Both the position numbers and the translations under genes were made by a program. From an uncultured Spirochaetota bacterium (GTDB lineage Bacteria > Spirochaetota > Spirochaetia > Treponematales > UBA12059), in assembly GCA_937873275.1 (NCBI GenBank), contig CALMRC010000001.1:1-48794 (forward strand): a stretch of 48,794 nt of DNA, written 5' to 3'. The notes below the pieces were generated by a model. That model was not told the origin of the DNA, did no database searches, and worked only from the letters and a program-made list of their open reading frames with translations. Positions 19,434 through 27,881 of this stretch are shown one piece after another. How positions within the stretch are numbered: position 1 is the stretch's first letter; each line of letters begins with the position of its first letter.

Positions 19434-21755
19434 ATGAATTCCGATCCCGCCATCCGGGTGTTTGAACGAATTCTCGAGGATCCGGACATCAAGCCCTGTA
19501 TCGCCCGCGTGGAGAGACTTCCGGCCGCGGCCGGTTCCTACGCGTCGTTGCCTCCGGACCTCGATCCCCGCCTCGCCGAGGCCCTCTCGGCGAAGGGGAT
19601 CGACCGCCTGTATACCCATCAGCGGGCGTCCTGGGATCTGGCCCGGCGAGGGCGAAGCTTCGTCGTGGTGACCCCCACGGCCAGCGGAAAGACCCTCTGC
19701 TACAACCTCCCCGTGATCCAGACCTTGCTGGAGGACCCGACCGCCCGGGCGTTGTATCTGTTTCCGACCAAGGCCCTGTCCCAGGACCAGCAGTCCGAGC
19801 TGAACGAGGTGGCCCTAGGCGGGGACCTGCCCGTCAAGATCGCCACCTACGACGGGGATACCCCGTCTTCCGTCCGCATATCCGCCCGGGACACGGGGCG
19901 AATCGTCATCACGAACCCCGACATGCTCCACTCCGGGGTCCTTCCGAATCACGCCAAGTGGTCGCGATTCTTCTCGGGGCTCAAATACATCGTGGTGGAC
20001 GAGATGCACGGCTATCGGGGGGTCTTCGGAAGCCACGTTGCCAACGTGATCCGCAGGCTGAAGAGGATCGCCGCGTTTTACGGATCGAAACCGTCGTTCA
20101 TCCTGTGCTCCGCCACCATCGGAAATCCCCGGGAGTTGGCTGAATCCCTCGTCGAGGCGCCGGTGGAGGCGGTCACGGAAAACGGGGCCCCCCGGGCGGA
20201 GAAGCTCGTCGTACTGTACAATCCGCCCCTGGTGGATCCCGTGCAGGGGATCCGAAAAAGCACCGCCACGGAAACCCAGAGGCTCGCGGTAAAACTCCTG
20301 CGGTCGGGGATCAAGACCATCCTGTTCGCCCGCTCCCGGCTGCGGGTGGAGCTGATCGCCGGGTACATCAACCAGGAACTGCGGAACCTGTACACCGACA
20401 ACTCGGGAATCGTGGTGGAGCCGTACCGGTCGGGCCTCCTGCCCACGGAACGTCGGGCCATCGAGCGAGGACTCCGGGACGGAACCATCCACGGAGTCGT
20501 CTCCACCAACGCGTTGGAGCTCGGCATCGATATCGGGGGTCTGGATGCGGCCATCATCGCGGGATTTCCCGGCAGTTTCGCGAGTTTCTGGCAGCAGGCG
20601 GGCCGGGCCGGGCGCCGGAAGAGCCTTTCCGCGGCGTTCTTCGTGGCCTCCTCCAGCCCCCTGGACCAGTACATCATCGCACACCCGGAGTATTTCCTCG
20701 AAGTCCCGCCCGAATCGGGACGAGTGGACCCGGCCAATCCCTATATTTACGCGGATCATGTGAAGTGCGCGGCCTTCGAGTTGCCCTTCGCCGAGGGGGA
20801 ATCCTTCGGACCCGACGCCGGCGAGGTCCTCGGATTCCTGGCCGAGGACGGTATCGTCCGGAAGACCGGAGGACGGTGGTACTGGTCCTCCGGAGGCTAC
20901 CCGAGCGAAGCCGTCTCCCTCCGTTCCGCCGCGTCGGACAATGTCGTGATCGTCGACACGACGGAGGGCAGGAACAAGGTGATCGGGGAGATGGATCGTC
21001 CGAGCGCCAAGGAACTCATCTACGACGACGCCGTCTATATCCACCGCGGACGCCAGTACATCGTGCTCAAGCTGGACCTGGAGAACCGGCTGTGCAAGGT
21101 GGAGGAGCGGGAGGTCAACTACTATACGGATGCGGTCGTGAAGACGGATATCAAGGTCCTGTCGGAGGACATCCGAGGCGCCTCCGGGGGGGTGGAGTGG
21201 GCCCTTTCGGACATCCTGGTCCGCTCGGAGGCCGAAAAGTTCAAGAAGCTCCGATTCCACACCCATGAGAACGTCGGCTACGGGGACATACGCCTTCCGC
21301 CGGAGGAGATGCAGACACGAAGCCTGGCGTTGCTGTTCCCGGCCGCGGGTACCGCGGGGACAGAGCTCGCGGAGAGGGACGTCGCCTTCCGGGCGGCCAT
21401 CCTTTCGGGAACCTCCTATCTCTTCCGACGGATCGCCCCCGGCTTCCTGATGTGCGATCCGAGGGACGTAGGTACCGCGGAGAGGGTGCGGGACGATCAT
21501 TTCGGGGTTCCCGCCGTCTACCTGTACGACCAGTATCCGGGCGGGACAGGGCTCGCGGAAGCCCTGAAGGAGATCCTGCCGATCGTCGTGGAGGCCGCTC
21601 TCGACTGCGTCGAGCTCTGTCCCTGCCGAGGAGGATGTCCCTCGTGCATCGGCGTGGATTTCACCGACTCCAGGACCACCCTGGATGGATCCACCGTCAA
21701 GGCCGCCGTACAACGGTTCCTCGCCGCGATGCGGACCTCCGAGCATGCCCGGTGA
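19434..21755 (+). CDS. mrfA: MrfA/YprA-type DEAD-box helicase with C-terminal DUF1998 Cys cluster
   Basis: VVTPTASGKTLCYNLPV, VDEMHGYRG, QQAGRAGRR, CVELCPCRGGCPSCIG. Confidence 0.9.
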   Translation: MNSDPAIRVFERILEDPDIKPCIARVERLPAAAGSYASLPPDLDPRLAEALSAKGIDRLYTHQRASWDLARRGRSFVVVTPTASGKTLCYNLPVIQTLLEDPTARALYLFPTKALSQDQQSELNEVALGGDLPVKIATYDGDTPSSVRISARDTGRIVITNPDMLHSGVLPNHAKWSRFFSGLKYIVVDEMHGYRGVFGSHVANVIRRLKRIAAFYGSKPSFILCSATIGNPRELAESLVEAPVEAVTENGAPRAEKLVVLYNPPLVDPVQGIRKSTATETQRLAVKLLRSGIKTILFARSRLRVELIAGYINQELRNLYTDNSGIVVEPYRSGLLPTERRAIERGLRDGTIHGVVSTNALELGIDIGGLDAAIIAGFPGSFASFWQQAGRAGRRKSLSAAFFVASSSPLDQYIIAHPEYFLEVPPESGRVDPANPYIYADHVKCAAFELPFAEGESFGPDAGEVLGFLAEDGIVRKTGGRWYWSSGGYPSEAVSLRSAASDNVVIVDTTEGRNKVIGEMDRPSAKELIYDDAVYIHRGRQYIVLKLDLENRLCKVEEREVNYYTDAVVKTDIKVLSEDIRGASGGVEWALSDILVRSEAEKFKKLRFHTHENVGYGDIRLPPEEMQTRSLALLFPAAGTAGTELAERDVAFRAAILSGTSYLFRRIAPGFLMCDPRDVGTAERVRDDHFGVPAVYLYDQYPGGTGLAEALKEILPIVVEAALDCVELCPCRGGCPSCIGVDFTDSRTTLDGSTVKAAVQRFLAAMRTSEHAR
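21357..21367 (+). repeat. GGGACAGAGCT motif (GTEL) in mrfA
   Basis: exact. Confidence 0.9.
21613..21623 (-). repeat. GGGACAGAGCT motif (ELCP) in mrfA Cys cluster
   Basis: exact. Confidence 0.9.
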
Positions 21756-23010
21756 TCTCAAATCCAGGCTGAAGCGGGCCCGGGAGCTGACGCGGTCCCT
21801 TGGCCGGTTGCCCGGAGGGACAGAGCTCGATCCCGCGACTCGGGAATCCACGCCGATGCCTCCCGACAAGCCGAGGCCGTCGGGATTGCCCGGGTGGACA
21901 GGCATGGGGCCGTATCTCCTGTTTCGTCGGGTGCGCCGTCCCAACCCTCTACCCGAACACATCGATATGCGGCCGTACCTCCGGATGGACTCGCCCCCCG
22001 CGGTCGTCGACGGCAACGGTTCCGAAGCCGGGATAAATCGGGAGGAGATCAAGACGTCGTTTCCGTCGGACCGCCTCTTGTTCTTCGACCTGGAGACGAC
22101 GGGACTGTCCGGCGGGACCGGCACGATAGCCTTCCTTGCGGGTTTCGGCAATGTCGTTCAGGGAGCGGGGAACCGGGAGTTCGAGATCCGGCAATACCTG
22201 CTCACGGACTTTCCCGGGGAATGCGACTTCCTGGAGGCAGTCCTGGGGGAACTTCGGCGGGAGGTGGTACTCGCCACGTATAACGGCCGAACCTTCGACA
22301 TCCCCCTGCTGCGCACCCGATGCGTGTTGAACCGAAAAGCATGGCTTGACCGGGATCACGCGGATTTTCTGCCCGCGGCCCGGAGACTGTGGAGAGGGAA
22401 CTATGCGGATTGTTCCCTGGGAACCTTGGAGCGGGAGCTATTGGGACGAGTGCGAACCCTCGACATTCCCGGATCCCGTATACCCGAGATCTGGCTTGAG
22501 TACGCCCGAGCGGGGTTCCACGAGCTGATGCCCGCGGTACTGGAGCACAACGCCGAGGATCTGGAATCTCTGGGGGCCGTGGCGGCTCGATGCGCTGAAG
22601 TACATTCCGACCCGGTGAAAGCCCGGGACTGCGATCGGTCGTCCCTCGGGATCCTCTGGCTGAGGTTGAACCCGGAAACAGGACGCTCCATCCTGGAGCA
22701 GTCCTTCGCGGAGGGAGACGAGCGGGCGGGATGGATCCTGATCCGGCACTACCGGAGGCAGGGGGCGCTCGATGAATACCGCCGCATTTTGGAAGCTCTG
22801 TCCCCGTCCTGGGATTCCTGGATCGAACGATCGAAGGACGCGGAGCATCGGCGGAAACAACCCGAAGCCGCTCTGGCGGCCGCCCGGGCAGCGGAACCCT
22901 TCGCAGGGAGTGCGGCGCTCCGGTGCGAACTGGAACGCCGTCTCCGCCGCCTCGAACGGAAGTCAGCCGCTAGATGGCCTCGGGAAGGTCGTAAAGGCCC
23001 CCGGCGTTGA
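21745..23010 (+). CDS. mrfB: MrfB/YprB-type DEDDh (RNase H-like) exonuclease
   Basis: LFFDLETTGLSGGTGTIAFLAGFG, TYNGRTFDIPLLRTR, LEHNAEDLESL; overlaps mrfA stop. Confidence 0.87.
   Translation: MPGDLKSRLKRARELTRSLGRLPGGTELDPATRESTPMPPDKPRPSGLPGWTGMGPYLLFRRVRRPNPLPEHIDMRPYLRMDSPPAVVDGNGSEAGINREEIKTSFPSDRLLFFDLETTGLSGGTGTIAFLAGFGNVVQGAGNREFEIRQYLLTDFPGECDFLEAVLGELRREVVLATYNGRTFDIPLLRTRCVLNRKAWLDRDHADFLPAARRLWRGNYADCSLGTLERELLGRVRTLDIPGSRIPEIWLEYARAGFHELMPAVLEHNAEDLESLGAVAARCAEVHSDPVKARDCDRSSLGILWLRLNPETGRSILEQSFAEGDERAGWILIRHYRRQGALDEYRRILEALSPSWDSWIERSKDAEHRRKQPEAALAAARAAEPFAGSAALRCELERRLRRLERKSAARWPREGRKGPRR
21817..21827 (+). repeat. GGGACAGAGCT motif (GTEL) in mrfB
   Basis: exact. Confidence 0.9.
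22794..22804 (-). repeat. GGGACAGAGCT motif (ALSP) in mrfB
   Basis: exact. Confidence 0.9.
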
Positions 23011-23245
23011 GGACATCCGCGTATCCCGAAGCTTTCAGAATGCGAGCGGCATAGGCGCTACGGGCTCCGCTTGCGCAGTAGACGATGATACTCCGGTCCT
23101 TCGGAATCTCCGTGAGGCGGGACGGGAGTTCGTTGACGGGGATGCAGACGGAATCCGGGTAATGCTCCTCGTCATACTCCTCCAGGGTTCGAACGTCGAG
23201 GATGAAGGCTCCGGACTTGATCTTTTCCTGAACTAGGTTGGCCAT
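22970..23245 (-). CDS. Stand-alone rhodanese domain protein
   Basis: FILDVRTLEEYDEEHYPDSVCIPVNEL...IIVYCASGARSAYAARIL, active-site Cys present. Confidence 0.9.
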   Translation of the reverse strand: MANLVQEKIKSGAFILDVRTLEEYDEEHYPDSVCIPVNELPSRLTEIPKDRSIIVYCASGARSAYAARILKASGYADVLNAGGLYDLPEAI

Positions 23246-23279
23246 TGTAGTCTCCTTGATCGAGGTTTCAGGGTTCCGG

Positions 23280-24953
23280 TCATTCCGCCCAGGGCAGATC
23301 CGGCTCCAGGGAAAGGGCGGCCATGCCGCCGGATACGTTCCAGATGTTCTTGAATCCGAGCTGCCGGAGCTGTCTCAGGGCGACATGCCCCTCGAAACCG
23401 GCTTTCGAGAGCAATAGGAGGTTCCGGTCCCCGGGAAGTTCTTCAAACCTGTCCCGGAGCTCGTCCAAGGGCATGTGCAGGGAATCCCGGACGGCTCCTT
23501 TCGCGTATTCTCCGTACGTTCGCACGTCCACCAGAAGTGCTTCGTCCTTTATCAGCGCCTCTACGGTCTCCCGGGCGGTCCGAGCGGGGGAATACCCGGA
23601 CAAGTCGTTCTGGGCCGCATAGGCCGCCATGTTGATCGGGTCGTTGGCGGAGTTGTAGGGAGGGGCATAGGCCAAGTCCAGGTCGGCCAGGTCGTCCACG
23701 GTCAATCCCCCCGCCAAGGCCGCGGCCAGGGTGTCGATGCGCTTATCCGCGCCTGCCCGTCCGTAGGCCTGCCCGCCCAAAAGCTTCCGGGAGGAACGGT
23801 CGAAAACCAGCTTGAGGAAAAGGTCCTCGGAACCCGGGTAGTAGGTCACGTGATGGGCCTTGGCGACGGTGGAGGTACCGACGTCGAATCCCGCGGCCCG
23901 GGCGGCCTTCTCGGAAAGCCCCGTCATGGCGAACGTGTCCTCCATGGACTTGAACACGCTGGAGCCGAGAGCACCCCGATAGGTCATCGATCCTCCCAGG
24001 GCGTTCGTCGCGGCGATACGTCCCTGTCGGTTGGCGGGCCCGGCCAGGGGTACCCGGATTCTCCGCCCTCCGACGCGGTGGGAGATCTCTGCCATGTCTC
24101 CGGCCGCCCAGATGTTGGGATCGCTGGTCCGGAGGCCTTCATCCACGGATATCCCCCCGGAGGGTCCGATCTCCAGGCCCGCGGCCCGGGCGAGTTCCGT
24201 ATTGGGACGAACTCCTGCGGACACGAGAACGATGCCCGCCGGAATTTCCGTGCCGTCGTCCAGGGTGATCGTGCCCGACCCGGAGTCCACGGAACGAACG
24301 GACCGGCCCGTGAATACCCGGGCACCCGCGGTTTCGTAGGATCTGCGAATCAGGCGGCCGAACTCGGGATCCGCCGGAGGCATCAGGGTCTCGGTCAACT
24401 CGACGATGGAGGTGGCGTGACCGCGTTTGGTGAAGGCCTCCGCCGCCTCGAGTCCGATGAATCCTCCACCGATGACTACCGCGCTCGAGGGTTTTTCCGT
24501 CTCCAGGAACTTGTGCACCCCGTCCATATCCGGAAGGGTCCAGAGACGGAATACGTTCGGGGAATCCAGGCCCCGGATAGGGGGAAAGACCGGAGTACCG
24601 CCTTGGGCGAGGATGAGGGAATCGTAGGTAAGGTCCGACTCCCCTTCCGGTCCCCGGACTCGGACCGACCGTGCGGAACGATCGAGGGACAGAGCTTCCG
24701 TTTGAAGCAGTACGTTGACTCGGTATCTCGAGAAAAATCCCTCCGGAGTCTGGAGTATCAAAGAGGAACGCTTCGGAATATCCCGCGAAATGAAATAGGG
24801 GAGTCCGCAATTGGCGAAAGATACATAGCGACCCTTCTCCACGATGGTGATCTCGGCGGACTCATCCAGCCGTCGCGCCCGCGCGGCGGCGGTGGCGCCG
24901 GCCGCCACCCCTCCAACGATCAGTATTTTCTTCACGGATCCTTCAATCGCCAT
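23280..24953 (-). CDS. CoA-disulfide reductase-like flavoprotein with C-terminal rhodanese-like domain
   Basis: ILIVGGVAAGATAAARARR, SFANCGLPYF, VVIGGGFIGLEAAEAF; rhodanese-like C-terminus. Confidence 0.9.
   Translation of the reverse strand: MAIEGSVKKILIVGGVAAGATAAARARRLDESAEITIVEKGRYVSFANCGLPYFISRDIPKRSSLILQTPEGFFSRYRVNVLLQTEALSLDRSARSVRVRGPEGESDLTYDSLILAQGGTPVFPPIRGLDSPNVFRLWTLPDMDGVHKFLETEKPSSAVVIGGGFIGLEAAEAFTKRGHATSIVELTETLMPPADPEFGRLIRRSYETAGARVFTGRSVRSVDSGSGTITLDDGTEIPAGIVLVSAGVRPNTELARAAGLEIGPSGGISVDEGLRTSDPNIWAAGDMAEISHRVGGRRIRVPLAGPANRQGRIAATNALGGSMTYRGALGSSVFKSMEDTFAMTGLSEKAARAAGFDVGTSTVAKAHHVTYYPGSEDLFLKLVFDRSSRKLLGGQAYGRAGADKRIDTLAAALAGGLTVDDLADLDLAYAPPYNSANDPINMAAYAAQNDLSGYSPARTARETVEALIKDEALLVDVRTYGEYAKGAVRDSLHMPLDELRDRFEELPGDRNLLLLSKAGFEGHVALRQLRQLGFKNIWNVSGGMAALSLEPDLPWAE
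24686..24696 (+). repeat. GGGACAGAGCT motif (ALSL in minus-strand CDS)
   Basis: exact. Confidence 0.9.
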
Positions 24954-24990
24954 CTGCACCCTCACTTTGTTGCCTATAATATATATAAAA

Positions 24991-25009
24991 CAATATATAG
25001 TCAATATTG
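24991..25009. promoter_or_regulatory. Candidate operator CAATAT-N7-ATATTG in AT-rich divergent promoter region
   Basis: Inverted repeat inside the AT-rich 24965-25020 stretch. Confidence 0.4.
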
Positions 25010-25070
25010 ATTTCCAATGTATTCGAGTCCGTATTAGGATGTAGGCTAGTACGATACGGAAGGAAGGCGT

Positions 25071-26810
25071 ATGGATGCTCTCGATAGGGTAGATGACCTG
25101 ATAGGGCGCTTGTATTCCGGGAGTGGAGCGGAGCGGGAGGCAAAGCTCCGGATCACGGAGGTCCTAGCTAAGCGCCGGGAGGGGCTCCGAACGTCCGGTG
25201 CCATGCGGAGGGGGACAGAGCTTGAACCGCTCTCGGAACGGGATGTCTTCCTCATAACCTACGGAAACACCCTGCGGGGAGAAGACGGCGAGCCTCCTTT
25301 GTCAGCCCTAGGCCGTTTCGCCGGAGTCCGACTTACGGAGTCGGTCACCTATATCCACATTCTGCCGTTCTTCCCGTTCTCCTCGGACGACGGCTTTTCC
25401 GTGATGGATTACCGGGTCGTGGACCCGGCGCTAGGGAACTGGGAGAACGTGCGGACCCTGGGCGGGCGGTTCCGGTTGGCTTTCGATCTTGTGATCAATC
25501 ATGTGAGTTCTCAGGGAGCCTGGTTCCGGGGGTTCTTGAGGGGGGATCCGCGGTATGAAGGTTGGTTCCTCACCCGTCCGGATGGATATGACGCGTCGAA
25601 GGTGGTGCGTCCCCGGACGCATCCTCTCTTGACCCCCTATACCCGGGCGGACGGATCCAGGGTGAATGTCTGGACGACCTTCAGCGCGGATCAGGTAGAC
25701 CTGGATTTCTCCAACCCCGAAGTCCTCGCGGAGATGCTGGACGTGTTCCTGGATTACGTGGAGAAGGGCGCCCGGATCGTACGTCTGGACGCGATCGCCT
25801 ACCTATGGAAAGAGGACGGGCATGACTGTCTGCACCATCCCCGGACCCATGAAGTCGTGAAACTTTTCCGGGCCGTCGTCGACGCCTTGGAGTTGGATGT
25901 CCGACTCCTTTCGGAGACCAACGTACCCCATGCGGAGAATGTCTCGTATTTCGGCGTCGGGGACGAGGCGCATATGGTGTATAACTTCGCCCTGCCGCCC
26001 CTGACGATGCACTCCTTCGCGGCCGGCGATGCGGGCCCGATTTCCGCCTGGGCTCGGGAGCTTCGCGCCCCCCGGGGCTGTTCCTTCCTCAATTTCCTGG
26101 CCTCCCACGACGGCATCGGGCTGACACCCGTGCGGGGACTTGTGGACGAAGGGGCGTTCCGGGAGACCTTGGATGCGGAACTCAAACGGGGGTGCCTCAT
26201 CTCCTACAAAGCCGCGCCGGAAGGGCCGATCCCCTACGAACTAAACGCCTCCTGGTTCGACGCGGTCGCGGATCCCGCACTGCCCGAGGATCTTCGGATC
26301 CGGGCCCATCTGGCCAGCCACGCCATCGCTGCGTCCTTGGACGGCATGCCGGCGGTCTATATCCACAGCATCCTGGGCACACCGAATTGGACGGAAGGAC
26401 CCGCCCTACGAGGGTACAATCGAGCGATCAATCGCCGTGTCCTGGACCTGGAGACCGTGGAGTCGGATTTGGAGGACCCCGGTAGCCGGGCTTCCCGGTG
26501 CCTTGCGGCTTTCCACTCCCTGTACGGATACCGCGGCCGGGAACCCGCCCTCGCCCCCGGAACTCTTTCCCGGGTTCTTTCTCGGGAAGGCCCCGTCTTT
26601 GCGATACTCCGGGGGGAGACGGACCAAAAGCTTCTATGTGCTACGAACGTCAGCTCCCGACCCGCCCGGTTCGAGATCGAGGAAAACCTGGAACCCCTTG
26701 GAAGCCCCTTCGATCCGACTACGGGCGCGAAGATGCCCTTGACCGGACCCCCGTACCGCTTGGACCTGCCTCCCTACGGCGTGGCCTGGCTCCGTCTGGG
26801 CCCGCCTTGA
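25071..26810 (+). CDS. GH13 sucrose-phosphorylase-like sugar phosphorylase
   Basis: SVTYIHILPFFPFSSDDGFSVMDYR, RIVRLDAIAYLWKE, LLSETNVPH, FLASHDGIGLTPVRG. Confidence 0.9.
   Translation: MDALDRVDDLIGRLYSGSGAEREAKLRITEVLAKRREGLRTSGAMRRGTELEPLSERDVFLITYGNTLRGEDGEPPLSALGRFAGVRLTESVTYIHILPFFPFSSDDGFSVMDYRVVDPALGNWENVRTLGGRFRLAFDLVINHVSSQGAWFRGFLRGDPRYEGWFLTRPDGYDASKVVRPRTHPLLTPYTRADGSRVNVWTTFSADQVDLDFSNPEVLAEMLDVFLDYVEKGARIVRLDAIAYLWKEDGHDCLHHPRTHEVVKLFRAVVDALELDVRLLSETNVPHAENVSYFGVGDEAHMVYNFALPPLTMHSFAAGDAGPISAWARELRAPRGCSFLNFLASHDGIGLTPVRGLVDEGAFRETLDAELKRGCLISYKAAPEGPIPYELNASWFDAVADPALPEDLRIRAHLASHAIAASLDGMPAVYIHSILGTPNWTEGPALRGYNRAINRRVLDLETVESDLEDPGSRASRCLAAFHSLYGYRGREPALAPGTLSRVLSREGPVFAILRGETDQKLLCATNVSSRPARFEIEENLEPLGSPFDPTTGAKMPLTGPPYRLDLPPYGVAWLRLGPP
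25212..25222 (+). repeat. GGGACAGAGCT motif (GTEL) in GH13
   Basis: exact. Confidence 0.9.
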
Positions 26811-26945
26811 CAGGCTCCGGGGTTTGTCGGTATTTTCTCGAATGTACAATGAGTTGAGCCGGTCGGACACCGAGGGCCCAGCGAGGCTCGAGATGAACGG
26901 TCGGCAACCAGGATTTCCGCGCGGTTCGAGCCGCCCATGACAAAC

Positions 26946-27017
26946 GCGCCGGTCGTATAACGGCTATTACCCCAGCCTTCCAAGCTGGAGACGAGGGTTC
27001 GACTCCCTTTCGGCGCT
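26946..27017 (+). tRNA. tRNA-Gly (anticodon TCC)
   Basis: Acceptor GCGCCGG/TCGGCGC, anticodon arm CCAGC-CTTCCAA-GCTGG, T-arm GAGGG-TTCGACT-CCCTT. Confidence 0.93.
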
Positions 27018-27027
27018 ATCGACAAAG

Positions 27028-27053
27028 GCCCGCCTGACGGCGGGCTCTTTTAT
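27028..27053 (+). terminator. Rho-independent terminator after tRNA-Gly
   Basis: GCCCGCC-TGAC-GGCGGGC-TCTTTTATT. Confidence 0.9.
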
Positions 27054-27196
27054 TCTGTAATGACAAGACGAACGGACGGGCACGTGTCGCGATTGCGGGG
27101 CATGCGCGCCACGCAGAAAGCCCGAGGCGTGTGAGTGCCCTTGGACGGGAGTGTGAATGAGGCGGATCATAGTGAGACGCCCAGTGACAGCTTCTA

Positions 27197-27250
27197 GGGA
27201 CAGAGCCAACACACACGGATGGAAATGAACCCCTTTTGAGGGACGGAGCT
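27197..27250 (+). repeat. Two degenerate motif copies (AGGGACAGAGCC 27196-27207; AGGGACGGAGCT 27239-27250) upstream of the transposase
   Basis: one mismatch each to RGGGACAGAGCT, same orientation. Confidence 0.8.
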
Positions 27251-27301
27251 GATATGTGCCCTGATACAAGCAAACCCCGCGCTTCATGCCGTATTGATGG
27301 C

Positions 27302-27850
27302 ATGAGAAAGCCACGGTTACTACGGGAAGGTTCCCTGTACCATGTTTCCGCGCGGGCGAATCGCAAGGAATTCATCCTGAACGAAAATGACATGAAGGCA
27401 CTGTTTCTCCGGGTACTTCACCGCGCGCGCAATCGCTATCGTTTCAGGATTGTAAATTTCTGCATCATGGGCAATCATTTCCATCTTCTCATTCGTCCCG
27501 GGCCACGGGAGTCGCTGTCCCGGATCATGCAGTGGATCATGAGCGTGTTCGCGATGGCCTACAACCGAGCCCATGGCATTTCCGGGCATGTTTGGGGTGA
27601 GCGGTTCTTCTCCAAGATTATGGATGGATTCCGCGAATTCCTGGAGACGTTTCGCTATATCGACCGAAACCCGGTGGACGCCGGACTGGTGGGCAATGCA
27701 TGGGAGTGGGAGCATGGCGGGCTATGGTGGGATCGGATGGGCTATCCGATCGACGGTATCCGACCATCCCCTGCGAGCCTTCTCTGGTCACCCGGACACG
27801 CGACGCTCTGCATCCCCGCCGAGTCTCCGGAGATCGCATTTGTGACTTGA
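27302..27850 (+). mobile_element. Y1 (HUH) REP-associated-type tyrosine transposase (ORF open from 27236)
   Basis: RKPRLLREGSLYHVSARAN, HUH motif CIMGNHFHLLIRP, Tyr region FRYIDRNPVDAGLV. Confidence 0.92.
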
Positions 27851-27852
27851 AA

Positions 27853-27870
27853 ACTATACAAATGTATAGT
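27853..27870. promoter_or_regulatory. Candidate operator ACTATAC-AAAT-GTATAGT
   Basis: Perfect 7+4+7 inverted repeat ending 12 bp before the DUF72 ATG. Confidence 0.6.
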
Positions 27871-27881
27871 ATATCATAGGA

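Noticed and set aside
21543-21553. GGGACAGGGCT in mrfA as a motif copy
   Set aside because: One mismatch; possible decayed copy but not counted.
27018-27235. tRNA-Gly-adjacent genomic island/integration site
   Set aside because: Only a transposase-type ORF follows; no integrase or direct repeat of the tRNA 3' end was seen.
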